The notes under the pieces: generated by a model | What the model saw: the letters and a program-made list of their open reading frames with translations, nothing else | Told to the model about the DNA's origin: nothing | Databases searched by the model: none | Assembly (NCBI GenBank): GCA_036172665.1 | Contig: CM069871.1 | Span: 3,038,001-3,102,000, forward strand | Origin: Prosopocoilus inquinatus | Lineage: Eukaryota > Arthropoda > Insecta > Coleoptera > Lucanidae | DNA length: 64,000 nt | Direction of reading: 5' to 3' | Translations under genes and position numbers: made by a program | Shown here: positions 34,084 to 54,696 of the stretch, in pieces | Layout: each line of letters begins with the position of its first letter | Position numbering within the stretch: position 1 is the first letter of the stretch

Positions 34084-37000
34084 ATGCATTTCTTCGTTTG
34101 CATCACGTTTCTCCTGCTCTACATCAACGAATGTAAGTAGAAATTTATAAGAAAGTAGTTTTATTAACATAAGAAATTCTGTTTACATTGCGTGTTTATG
34201 TTTGTGTGGCAATTGTTCGAGGTTTAGTTTATTATGATTTAGGCGTCAAATATTTGTTGTTTTTTTTAATAGTGAACAAAAGCACAAGTACATTGAAAGT
34301 ACGATTGTTTCACTAGAAAGGAGTTATTGAACTTGAATCGTAATTTCCTAATTATCACGGTGGTTTAAATACTTGATTACGCATTCAAAAGTACACAATG
34401 AAGTCGTTTATTATACCTACAAACTAATATAAGTTCTCTTTAATGCATTTTCAATTCATTGCTCCAGTGCATTCCGAGAGTATCTCCTATCCTTTGTTAT
34501 TACATGAGGTTAAACAAGATGAGATAGTTTGAGGTGCGTTCAGAAACTGTATTGCCGATGCACTTTGGGCGTTTAAAATGGAAAGCAAAATGCGCAAAAT
34601 AATTTACATGAGAGAGAAAGAATATTACCCAGAGTGCTCTCTTTCTTGCAGTTAATTGAAAATGCTCTAAATTCCTTTAAATTATAAGATGTTTCGATGT
34701 GCTGCTTGTTGATTAATTAAAAAAAAAATGATTAAATGCAAAATGTTTTTTCTTCTTCTAAATATAGTGGGTGACTCAATAAAATGGTTCACATTATTCA
34801 TAAAGTTGTGGTGTCAGGCAAGACACGTTATGAAATTGAAATATTCCTAGAAATTTAATATTTCAAATATCTTGTAAAAAAAATACACTAGAACACTGGA
34901 AATACGTGGCTAACTGATTCTAAAGCTTACTATTAATCTATTACTTTTGCAGAAAGATTAATTCCTATTTAATGAATTTGACATTTTATGGATATTTACA
35001 GAAATTTGATAAATCAGGTTTTGATTGAGGTTATGTTTCTGTCAAATCATAAAGAAAATATTTGAAACGTCAAACCTAATAAACTGAAAATTCTCTTCTT
35101 CAACTCTTCTTTGTGTACAAACTTCTCTCGGTGGTCCAATACCTTCCGAACGGAATTTAAATCAGTTTTTTTTTTTTTGTAAAAAAAGAAAATACAAAAT
35201 AAACACGATCTATTATAAACAAAAGTATCCACAGCACTCTGGACAACAAATTAAAAAAAAATCACTCGATTGACTCTTACAATTACAATTAAACGCAACA
35301 GCGATAAACATAACCATAAATAATATTATAAACTTACGTTCACATCTCTGTGCGCGTAATTTAGCAAAACCAAAAATTAGATTTACTGAAGGTCGACATT
35401 ACTAACATACTGTTTGACATTTAGGGTTTTTTAAATTTATTTTAAAATAAAAAAACTTGATACACCTAATAAACTAATAAACTAATTTATTAAAAAGTTG
35501 CAAACACACTAATTTATTTTAGGTGGAATATAAACCAATTTATTTTAACAAAAGCCGATCGATGATTTGTAAATTTTAGGGTCCCTAAATGTGATCGACA
35601 TTTAACGTATCGAGCTCCGTTTCGTTTACGGCACGACAATACTATGTTTTATTCTTTCTGATCCACGGGAAAATCACAACAAGTTAGGTCAGCCAACTAT
35701 AAAATCTGACGTTGCTAACGAAATGACGTTGTACATACTTCCGAGCCCTGTCGGATATGTTAAATGTCAATCACATCTAGGGACCCTAGTAAACTCCAAT
35801 GCGAACTGTCATTTTCCCGACCGGCCGCTTAAATATGCCGGGCTGGTTTATGAGATTTTTCGGCCGATTGTCTATCGAATTTTGTTCGCGGTATGTATAC
35901 TAATTTATTTTAACAAAAGCCGATCGATGATTTGTAAATCCTAGGATCCCTAGATGTGATTGACATTTAACGTGACGCATGTACAATGACGCTCACCATA
36001 AATGATACCACTTGACAGTTTCGTGGCCCTTACGCTGAATGTTCTTAAGGGCGTGGTTCGTATGCAGGAGTATCATTTAAGTTGAGCATCATAGTACCTT
36101 TCGTCAAGTGTCGTTGAATCATCAGAATAAGAATCACGTCCGCACGCCTATGTTCATGTTACTCAGTTTTTTTTTTTTTTTTGCTTTTAGTGAATTACGC
36201 TCGCACGCCTATGTTCATGTTAGTCAGTTTTTTTTTTTTTTTGCTTTTAGTGACAAGCAATTACGATATTATCAAATCTGGAACAAATAAATTTTTCTAG
36301 AAACATAGCACACGCCTTCATTATATTCATTACCTAATTATATCTGAAAACCCTGTACATTTTTTTAATTTAATTATTAAAAAATTAAATAATTGGTTTT
36401 GTCACATCACTAAGAAAATGTACAAAAAAAATCGTTTTCGTAAAAAAAGAAAAGCAAATGAACATGACTAATGATTTTCTTTTTTTTTTGTAAAACTTCT
36501 GAAAGCTCAAATTATGTTATCTTACGCTTTTCCATTCATAAGAATTCAGGAAACGTTACGTTAAAATCGGATAATTATGTTGACAATTGGCAACACTGTA
36601 TTACGACATGACATTGTTCAGAAGGAATGCCAATCAGAAACATTTTTTTTTGTGTAATTGGTTACGTATAGTTTACTTATAAAATACCCTTTTCAAAGAC
36701 TAATCTTTTTAATAATTTTTTTTCTTTCTAAAACTGTACAAGAATGGAATAATTTAGATGAAAAAGATTTGATTAAATTATTAGAAAATTGTGTAAACAA
36801 AATTAAAAGTTAAGATGTAAGTAATTATGTTTGATTATTAGACCACCAAGTTCAACTAAACAATTGTTTTTTTTTTTTATTTTACGTTTTTTTTTAAACA
36901 TTTAAAATAGCGACATCTTACTATCGCTTTTTGACCTAACATTGCAGTAGGATAGACAAATTGAAGCGGGATTTGCTCCTAATGAGTCCCCCATGCAAGG

Positions 37001-40000
37001 CGGCCATGCTTGCTGTCAAAGCATAATGAAAGATTTTAGAAAAATTTTTTGTGCAAATCGTTTTTGATTGCAGTGAGAACCTCGAGCAGCAAAATTTTTC
37101 TAAAAAGTTTTTTTTTTTAATTATCAATTGATGATTTTGCTTTTTCTTTTTTCTGATTTTATTTTACACGATTTTTATATTTTTAAAAATTGTCAATTGA
37201 TCATCTTTCGTGTTTTTTTTTTTTTTAATTGGATTTGAGATCTGGATCTTCTTTTATTTTACATTTCAATCTCGTTGATTGATCGCCATTTTCGGCTTCG
37301 ACTTTATTTTATTTATTTTATTTTTTAATTATTTATTATTATTATGAACGACTTTTTTCTTTAATATTTAAATATTCAAATTTTTTGTTGTTGGATGAAA
37401 TTCGTTGTTTTTGATATCATCGACTTGGCGAATTTTTGAGTTTTACACAATTTTCGCTTTTGCCCTATCTTCATAATGACGAATTCGTCGATCATCTTTT
37501 GTCTTTTGTCTTCAACTTGACCGTGTTTCACGAGTATATTATTTTATTTTTTCATTCAAGCTGATTCAGATTTATTTAAATTTTATCAATTAATTTGAAA
37601 TATTATTAGTTTAATACAATTTTTGTTTCAGTCTCGATCCTTTATTTTTTATTCCTCATTTGACTTTATTTTATATTAATTTTTAACGTAATCAATCGAT
37701 CGACCTTTCTTTTAAACGATTTCTTTTGTTTTGTTTTTACGTTTTTTTTTTTTTTAATTAATTATCAACTTATGATTTTGTTTTTTCTTTTTCTTTTTCT
37801 TTTTGGTCTTATTTTACACGATTTTTATATTTTTAAATTGTCAATTGGTCGTCTTTTGTTTTTTTGTTTTTTTTTTTTTTATATTACTGACTTTAAGATT
37901 ATTTTATTTTACAATTTAAACTCGTCGATTGATCGCCGTTTTTTTTTTTTTTTTTGGCTCTGACTTTGTTATATTATACTGTACGCCTAATTTGTAGCAA
38001 TAATTAAATAAATAAATCATTCTGATGGAGACCCCTGTAAGTTAACTGCGGGTCTCGTTTAGCTTGATCGCTACTGTACGTCACAGGTCACGTGGGACAC
38101 AAGATTAAATGAAGATCCCATAAATAACACCCTGAGATGCTTAAATGTTATGAAACTATTTTAATGAGCGATTTATTCCTGGGCAGCAGATTTTAAGTGA
38201 AAAACTTCAAACAAACATAAGTTCTAGAATGCTTGTCTTTCGATATACAGGGTGCTGAAATTTTTATGCGGTTTTCAGCTGAAACCTCTCGAGATTATTT
38301 TACAAAACATGTTTAAAATATAAACCACCTCCTGCTTCTGCACAAACTTAAGAGTTCGCAGGTCGATGAGAAGAAAAGCGAAAACCTGATTTTCAGCACC
38401 TTTTTTTGTAAATAATTTCAAAACGTTTTCGAGATTTTTGATAAAAACCCAGAAAAACAAATAAAAAAATTTTTAGAACCCCGTAGATCGAAAACCAAGC
38501 GTTTTACTTTGTATGTTTATATGAACTTTACAACTTAAAATCTGTCCGGGAATCATAAGTATGTACACAGTATTGAGTACAACCCTGTATTAAGGCAAAT
38601 CCTTAATACAGTTGTTTTTTTACTTATCTCAACAGATACTGGTGTGTTCTTTTTTTTGGAATTTTAATTCAAGTTTTTTTTCTCTGCCTTTTATTTGCAG
38701 TATCTGCAGCTTTGGCATAATAGTTGCAATGAATAATTCAGAGCCCCGTGCCGGAGTGCCGAGTTGCAAACAGCTTCAAACACGAACTTATTGACTTTAC
38801 AATGTCACGCTCTCAATCGACTGACTGGCTGAAAGCCAATTTATGCGCTCCCATAATATTCTAGGAGACCTATTGGAACTACTTCCAAAGTTTTACGATA
38901 TTGCTTCTGCGACAAAGGGCTCTTCCCCCAAAGTAATTAAGCAAGTCCGTTAATGATTACCAGGGGAAAGAATTCAGGCCACTTGGTGTTGGACGCTCTT
39001 TACGCCGATTGTACTAATTACTTCTGCCACCTTTCCGCGCGCGGCCTCCGATGCGATGCATCGAATTGTCATTGAGTGGGAGGGGAATGAGTAAAGTTAT
39101 GGGCGACGCTGATACAGTCCGAGTACTAAATTTTCGTACCGTTCGCGGAACAAGTGGCCTGAATTCTTTTCCCTGATGATTACCTACTTACTTACTTACT
39201 TACTGAAAAGCGATTTAGAACGAGATCCCTCAAGGCTTGGCATGCAGAGATGCAGAATGAATTTCCTTTCAAAAAAGAAAAAAGAAAAATATTTGGTTTC
39301 GTAACAGTATAAAAATAAACAAGCACAATTTCTTGTTGTTTCGATGCAAATTTAAATTTCGCTTTCTTTGGATTCGATTCGGGAGCAAACACTTCGTCTC
39401 CGTCGCAGTGTTTACACAAAAACAAATTTACTGAAGTGCTTGCTCCCTTGATTTTGCTTGAACTTCAAACTCGGAGGGCGAAATATTATTCAAAGTTATC
39501 TGCACGCTTCATTTTAACGATGCTAATCCTCCGTGTAGATGTAGTTTGTAACGATGCTTAAATTCGACAGGGGATTCACATTTTAATGACTGACTAAATT
39601 AAACGGATTTAAATTTGAGAACAGAAAAGATAGGGTTTTGCTTTGATATACTAGTCAAATATGGTAAATGTAATTAATGTAAGGACGTAAGGAAATGTTT
39701 TCTTTATACTACATTTTTTAATATACAAAGTGATCAAGAATGTAGTAGTTTTTTTTTTTTTTTAAAGAAATTTTACTATTTTCTTTATATCTTGCTTACA
39801 AAATAAAATTGAATAAACTTAAATAAATAAAATAAATCAGTCTACAATAATTCGATTTTCATTTTTTTTCTCTAATGTAATAAACTTGTACGAAATGGAA
39901 AAAAAACAAATTTGAAAACAGAAAACAAATGGAATTAAAAAAAGCCAATAAACTTGATTCGTGAACTAAATATTATTTTTTCTTTTGTGAAAATATACGC

Positions 40001-43000
40001 TAAATCTAATGTAGCAGCATAAACACAAATGCCGAAAATATCAAACACACTAGGGTTGGCAACACTGGCATCAGCAAAACCCGTTATATTTACAAAAAAA
40101 AATAGGCATCAACATAAAAAAGCGTTAATAAAAAAAATTAAACAAAACGAGAAAATTCTTTTTGTTAGATATGAAAGAACGTATCTAATTTCAACTTTAT
40201 TCTTCTCGTAAAAGAAAAACAAAATATAATCGTCTCTGAAACAAAATATAATCGTCTCTGAAACAAACGCACAAGTGTTTATAAGAATACTTAAACACGT
40301 TTTCTTTTTAAAAGACATAAGAAATAATAAACAAAATGTGTTCAGTGCGAGCAACCTAATCAGGTTGTTTTTAGACATTTTTTAGTGCTTTTAAGCTAAC
40401 CTGCCATCTTCAGTACGCTACCAACTTAAAAGCACTAAAAATGTCTAAAAACAACCTGATTGCAGCTTAGCTGCCGAAATACGTATCTACGGATATAAAA
40501 ATTATTGTGGTCGGAGGTTAACAACCTGATTAGGGTTGTTTTTAAACATTTTTTAGTGCTTTTAAGTTGGTAGCGTACTGAAGATGGCAGCTTAGCTTAA
40601 AAGCACTAAAAAAATTTCAAAAAACAACCTGATTGCAGCTTAGCTGCCGAAATACGTATCTACGGATATAAAAATTATTGTGGGCGGAGGTTAACAACCT
40701 GATTAGGTTGTTTTTAGACATTTTGTAGTGCTTTTAAGAGGGTAACGTACTGAAGATGGCAGCTTAGCTGCCGAAATACGTATCTACAGATATAAAAATT
40801 ATTGTGGGCGGAGGTTAATTTCAATTATCTTTTAAACCACAGTCTCCTTTACTATTTTAGTTTCTATGAACATGTCGATCTTCTTTTTTTTCGCTTCATG
40901 CTGCTTTTATTTTCTACGAACTTGTCGATTTTCTTTTTTTTTTTTTCGCTTCATGCCTTGCATTTTATTGCTGTTTTTCTTGCAGTTCTCTCTTGTTGCT
41001 GATTTTTTGCTTTTGGTTTTTGTTCTGTTCGGCGATTTTTTTTTATTTTTGTTTTGTTTTTTCTTTGTTTCTATTCGTATTATCTTTGTTCTACTGTTAT
41101 TTTTAACAAAAAAAAGAATAGTTCCCCTTGAGAATGGTAAAATTAATTACATTTGTATGATTGATGATTCGTTTTTGTTTTGTTTTGATTGTCTTCTCAT
41201 TTTTTCGAGTGTTCATAAATGTTTCAATTTTATTTAAATTTCTTTTAGTATACGTTTTTTTTTTAGTTTTTTTCTCTTTTCTTTAACGTTTAAACTCACT
41301 TCGTAATTCTGAACGTTGAGGGTTGCAGATTGTCTTTTGTTTATTTAATTTTTTTTCAGTCATAAAAGGCATTCATTCCATGAAATGAAATATTTGCCCT
41401 TGTTTATTGCGTTCGTTGGAAGATTACTTTTACTTTTTAAATTATTTATTCGAAGTTTGTAGTTTATTATTCCCTCCGTGATTCGAAGCAGGGTTTTGCC
41501 AGATTTCTTTTGAGAAACAAAAAGGTAATCTAATTACGACAAATCAACGTTGTCAATGATATTATGGTCTTTTGTTTCCGCTTTTCGCTTGTTTGCTTTC
41601 GTATTTATGAAACAAAAGTCGTTTGTTTGAAAGAGTTCCGTTTCAAAAAAATAGAGTTTAATTAAAATTTAATTTAAAAACTGACATGTTTGAAAAGATA
41701 ATAAAAAAATTAACAGACTTACCTCTGATGCCGCGTAAAAGATTTTCTGTTTATTTATTAAGAGTTTATTTTGATTGAGTTTTTGCGCTTACCTCAACTG
41801 TCGCCATCTAGTGTCACATTTTCAAAGGTTTCCTGGAACACGCACACACATCGTCTTTTGTTTTTTTCTTTTTTTCTTTTTCTTTTGGCAAACTGTGAAC
41901 ATTCGTTCAAAAGTTGTTTGTTTAAAAAGATAATTACGGCCATTTTCATAATCAGACTTTAAGGAAGCTTTAATTTAAAGTCACTTTAAGTAAAGGGAAA
42001 CAAATGTATTTTTTTTTAGGTTAAGGTAACTTTGAATTTTTAAAGTTAGATTATGAAAACGGCCCCAAATGTTTTCTTTGAATTCTATTGCTTGACTTAG
42101 GCCCAGTTTTTCCATCACAGTTTAACTTTAAACTTTGCTTTATTCCCGTGGCATGAAGTAAAACGTTTAAAAAGTTGAACCCCGACGGTAAGTCTGTGGC
42201 CTTTCTGTCTTTAGTTACCACTGACATCTTGTGTCTCACTTCAGAACTGTTTTGTTTTAATACTTGCTGCTACAGATGGTGCTTTATTTATTGTCTTTGG
42301 TCTTTGGCCACCTTTTAAAACAAAAAATAAAATAAAATATTAATTCATTTCACTTCCAAACGATTGGGGAATTTGATTTTTTAATTTTGAAAATTAATGC
42401 CTCCAATATACTCCAAAGATGTGGCCTTGATACGCTTGACTTTAAGATTTTTCTCTGATTTCGTTTTGTTTTCATAAAAATAAAATCACGTTAAAACATT
42501 AATTATTACAAAAATTTGATTTAAGCCCTTTTTTTTACTTATTTAAGGATTCTTCAAGGACCACATTGTGTTGATTTTTGATTTTCATTTTTTGTCACCT
42601 GCAGCTTTAGGTATAGACTGTTATCAGTGTAAGGGAACCGATCCTTCGGAGCCTTTTCAGTGCAACGAGTGGTTAGACAGCGATATCGACATTCAACCGC
42701 AATCATGTGACAACGTCTACGACGCTAAATACTGCATAAAACACATAGGACGGTTTGAAGGTACCATACACTCAACAAAATTCCAACAGATTTAATAATT
42801 AACCGTGGTGGCGAACTACTGGGGCATCATCCAACTCTCCCTCTTCTAATCCTACTCGATTACTACTACCACTACTACTACTACTAACATCTTATTATTA
42901 GATTAGAAAGTTTATTAATAATAATGCTTAACATGTTGCTTCTTTAATTCTGCGTGGATCATCCCAGGTAGCACGATACAATGCTACCAGTGTTCATCAT

Positions 43001-43413
43001 CTGAAACAATCGATTGCTCAGATGGAATGATCCATTTGGCAGATTTGAGTCCGCAAAGCTGTGACCACGTGTTCGAAGCACAATATTGCATCAAGTCCAC
43101 CAGTTTAGATGGTATGGTATGCATGAAGGCTACTAAAACTAAAGCTTCCCCGTCGATTTCAAAAATAGTTTACGAAGTAATTCCGTTTATTCTTTCAGGG
43201 GGTATCGGTGCTAAACGATTCTGTTCTTCGTTGGACCTTGGAAATTATTGCAATTACGTTAAGCAACCCGGAGATATTTTGACTTACAGGACGTGTGTAT
43301 TCACGTGCACCGGTGACGGTTGCAATCCTGCTCAAACGAACAGGCCGACGTACAGCAGCTTGTTAATTTCTTTATTCGTTATATTAGCTAGTTATAAAAT
43401 AATGGTGAGGTAG
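34084..43413 (+). CDS. Ly6/uPAR-type GPI-anchored surface protein with alternative central exons
   Basis: Exon 1 (34084-34132) encodes a signal peptide, MHFFVCITFLLLYINE, and ends in phase 1 at a GTAAGT donor. After an 8.47-kb intron come two candidate central exons, 42605-42760 and 42968-43111, both phase 1 to phase 1. The last exon is 43199-43413. Using the first central exon gives 139 aa, the second 135 aa. Each central exon carries the N-terminal Ly6 pattern (CYQC, then QSCD and YCIK). The shared last exon carries the C-terminal signature (FCSSLDLGNYC, TCVFTC and GCN). The tail after GCNPA, ending in LLISLFVILASYKIMVR, fits a GPI-attachment signal. Insect proteins of this class act in septate junctions, cell signalling or channel modulation; which paralogue this is I cannot say, so no symbol is given. 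Confidence 0.85.
35530..35975. repeat. Direct and inverted copies of a TTTAACAAAAGCCGATCGAT block
   Basis: The block TTTTAACAAAAGCCGATCGA, then TGATTTGTAAAT, a GGGTCCCTA(A/G)ATGTGAT motif and CGACATTTAACGT occurs at about 35540-35608. It recurs in the same orientation at about 35908-35972. A partial inverse (TTAAATGTCAATCACATCTA, then GGGACCCTAG) lies at about 35759-35789. Probably two copies of a small element. Confidence 0.7.
36138..36254 (+). repeat. Two tandem copies of a ~58-bp unit
   Basis: CGCACGCCTATGTTCATGTT, then A(C/G)TCAG, a run of T and GCTTTTAGTGA, occurs twice in succession with one or two differences. Confidence 0.85.
37100..37985 (+). repeat. T-rich repeat tract with duplicated blocks
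   Basis: TTAATTATCAA(T/C)T(G/T)ATGATTTTGC/GTTTTT, TTACACGATTTTTATATTTT and TTGATTGATCGCC(A/G)TTTT recur once at about 37115-37290 and again at about 37755-37945. The segment is therefore a diverged duplication with a ~640-bp period. Confidence 0.65.
38238..38592. mobile_element. Probable MITE with TACAGGG ends
   Basis: ATATACAGGGTGCTGAAATT at about 38244 and GTACAACCCTGTATTAAG near 38578-38595 are inverse in their outer ten bases only. The interior has no long inverted repeat. Membership in the TACAGGG group is inferred from the ends. Confidence 0.5.
38953..39184. mobile_element. MITE, ~230 bp, GC-rich core
   Basis: ATTACCAGGGGAAAGAATTC, then AGGCCACTTG, at the left is answered by CAAGTGGCCTGAATTC, then TTTTCCCTGATGATTACC, at the right (about 30-bp arms). 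The core contains CCGCGCGCGGCC and is much richer in G+C than its surroundings. Confidence 0.75.
39185..40349. other. Intronic AT-rich DNA
   Basis: Nothing recognised beyond a (CTTA)n run at about 39186-39205 and two tandem 26-bp copies of AAACAAAATATAATCGTCTC(TG) at about 40218-40265. Confidence 0.5.
40350..40818. repeat. Compound tandem array with inverted halves
   Basis: Three and a half units of about 120-175 bp. Shared blocks are AACAACCTGATTAGG(T/G)TTG, TAGTGCTTTTAAGTTGGTAG, CGTACTGAAGATGGCAGCTT, AGCTGCCGAAATACGTATCT, and ATTATTGTGG(G/T)CGGAGGTTA. In units one and two the first half is followed by its own inverse, giving hairpin-capable units; the last unit lacks the inverse half. Confidence 0.85.
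40855..41350 (+). repeat. T-rich repeat tract
   Basis: Same compositional family as 8.3-10.1 kb, with duplicated TTTCTACGAACTTGTCGATT and CGCTTCATGC(C/T) blocks. Phe-rich frames here are not genes. Confidence 0.6.
41934..42064. mobile_element. MITE with GGCCGTTTTCATAATC ends
   Basis: GGCCATTTTCATAATCAGAC, then TTTAAGGAAGC, at the left is mirrored by GATTATGAAAACGGCC at the right, about 130 bp in all. It lies just upstream of the Ly6 central exons. A second copy, enlarged by another repeat, is at 49670-49937. Confidence 0.8.
42605..42760 (+). CDS. Ly6 gene, alternative exon 2a
   Basis: 52 codons, starting LGIDCYQCKGTDPSEPFQCN and ending KHIGRFEG. Acceptor CCTGCAG and donor GAAG|GTACCA. It supplies the first half of the three-finger fold. 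It aligns along its length with exon 2b through CYQC, DI/DL, PQSCD, DA/EAQ and YCIK. Confidence 0.8.
42968..43111 (+). CDS. Ly6 gene, alternative exon 2b
   Basis: 48 codons, starting STIQCYQCSSSETIDCSDG and ending KSTSLDG. Acceptor ATCCCAG and donor GATG|GTATGG. Same phases as exon 2a, lying 207 bp downstream of it. Including both exons would keep the frame but duplicate half a domain, so mutually exclusive use is the simplest reading. Confidence 0.75.
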
Positions 43414-45539
43414 ATAGATCTGAGTATGTTATGAGCTAGTGTGTTATATAAGCCAAACTGTACAAAAAAAAAACACGTAAGTAATTTAATTTTTGCTTTA
43501 CATCGAAAGGGTGACCGTTGTCTTATTTTGGAGAAATTTAAATTTGCAATCCGAGTTATAAATAAATAATAATGTACATGTTTGAAATGCTATTTACATA
43601 GGTTATTACGTGTTACTGTTTATATTTGTCTAATTATACTTAATTAACATGCAATCGATATTTATAAATGTTGTATTATTTTTTATTAAAGTAAAAGTCT
43701 AGAAAATTAAGTGTTTAAAATAAGAAATGATTATTTGTGTAACTACAGATCGGAATCACATATTTTGACGTCATCAGTTCAGTAAAGAACGAGCGATTTG
43801 CTTTTGATAAAAAAAGACAAAATTATTTTTACTCTGTTTTGAATGTACATTCGTTCCACTTTGTTCCTGATTTATTTTCAGACTTCCAGTTACGTTTACA
43901 CAAATCTTTGACGACGTCAAATTATGCGATTCCGATCTTTAATTATGGCAGAGAGTGTTAGCAGCTAATTTAAAGTAATCAAACATGTTATTTTTACCGA
44001 CATCATAACCATTCAAGCAACTTCTTTTTTTTTATTTAGGAAAGGATCGTAGATTTTCTACAAAACGAATTTAATTTAATTCTGTTTCGTACTTTATTAT
44101 GTCAAAGAACATACCCTTGTACATAGACACTAAATATAATTTGGAATATGCATCTAATACTGATTGTGCTGTTTCGAAACACATAAATTTCTTTCCTGAG
44201 AAACTGTTTTTGATTTTTCACCACTTTCCCCCTCTCCTATTTTTTTTTTTTTAGAAAACTAAAAAATCGCAGTCGAATACAGTTCTACAGTCTAAAGAAA
44301 TTTACGTTTGATTTAAGCTAATGCAAGGCCTACACGTATAATTTAAGTAGGGAGAAGAAAAGTCCTGAGTTCTTTCATCGACAATTTTTTTTTTTTTTTA
44401 ATTGATTGGCTCATTGTCTTCTTTTCTTTTTTTTAAAAAAAAAAAAAAGCAGACCTCGTTTCTCCCTTAAGAAAAACAAATATATGTACAAAAATCCTTA
44501 TAAAAGAGAACACTACATCTAAAGCATTGCAAAAATATATTTTCTTTCTGCTTTCTCATTCATGTGCATACAAATATATATTTTGTACCGAATTTATAAA
44601 TTTCAAGCAACTTTTTTTTCTTTTCTTTTTTTTTAATTTAACGAGATGAGCTCATTTCATTCGTTTGCACGCCAATATGATAATCACACATGCAATAATA
44701 AAGGCAGCTAAATATTCCTTTTAAAAAGCGTCTGGCTCTTACTTGCTTGGATAAATTTTCGTGATTACCACAAAGAAGGATGATAATTTAAAACAATCAA
44801 TTATTAAAAAAAAAATAATAATAAATAAAACGTGTTTGGCTAAGAGGCATGATTGAACGCTCGGCTAAATTTCGAGAATCAATAGTTTTTATCAAGATCT
44901 CCCATTTGCCCTGGTACAAAACGAATCTAAATAAATAAATGCAACTTAATTTCTAACTCCTAAGTTCCTTAATAACTAAACTCTCCTGTGAAAAGGTTTG
45001 AGCATTCCTTAAGCCATTTAAAACGTTATATTATGATGGAATAGAATGAATAATATCGTTTGTGTTCAATATGTGCTTGATTTACCCAACTTATAAAACT
45101 GCAAGTACAAGGTTAAAAACACTTATGTCGAGAATATAAAATTAAAAAGTTTACACTAATTTAGTACAATTATATCACAACTAACAAACTACTTACATTT
45201 TCGGAAGACTCCCCATCTTTGCATGACATTAAAAAAAAATGTCCCTCACATAATAAATAATAATTATGTGAATAAAGATCTAGAGTCCACGCCAACTAAA
45301 ATAATTAATAGAAAAATAACTAACACTAAAAAAAAATATATAAACATTTGGTAACAAGGTGAAACTGCAACTTAAAAGTTAAGGTTTTGTTTTTTTTTTT
45401 TTAAAGTGGGCAATAATTTAAAAAGTAAACTTACATGTATAATAGTTTTTTTTTCTTTAAGCAACTTCCACATTAGAGCGTATTTTACGTTGAGGCATTA
45501 AAGCAGATTTGTTGTAGCGTAGAAAAGAACGAAAGGGTT
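43414..45539. other. Spacer between the Ly6 gene and coronin (convergent)
   Basis: AT-rich 3' regions of both genes. AATAAA-like sequences suited to the Ly6 gene occur near 43560-43570. No further gene or clear repeat pair seen. Confidence 0.45.

Positions 45540-54696
<9,157 letters not shown>

Larger units (their letters stand above)
34133..42604 (+). other. Ly6 intron 1, 8.5 kb, repeat-rich
   Basis: Contains repeated blocks at 35.5-36.0 kb, a short tandem duplication at 36.14-36.25 kb, a copy of the 50-bp GCGATAGTAAGATGTCGC repeat (inverted, about 36905), T-rich DNA at 37.1-38.0 kb and 40.9-41.3 kb, MITE-like elements at 38.24-38.59 and 38.95-39.18 kb, and the compound array at 40.35-40.82 kb. 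No coding exon was recognised within it. Confidence 0.6.

Noticed and set aside
40350..40818. Array considered as a CRISPR-like repeat
   Set aside because: Units are long, internally inverted and lack uniform unique spacers, and this is a eukaryotic intron.
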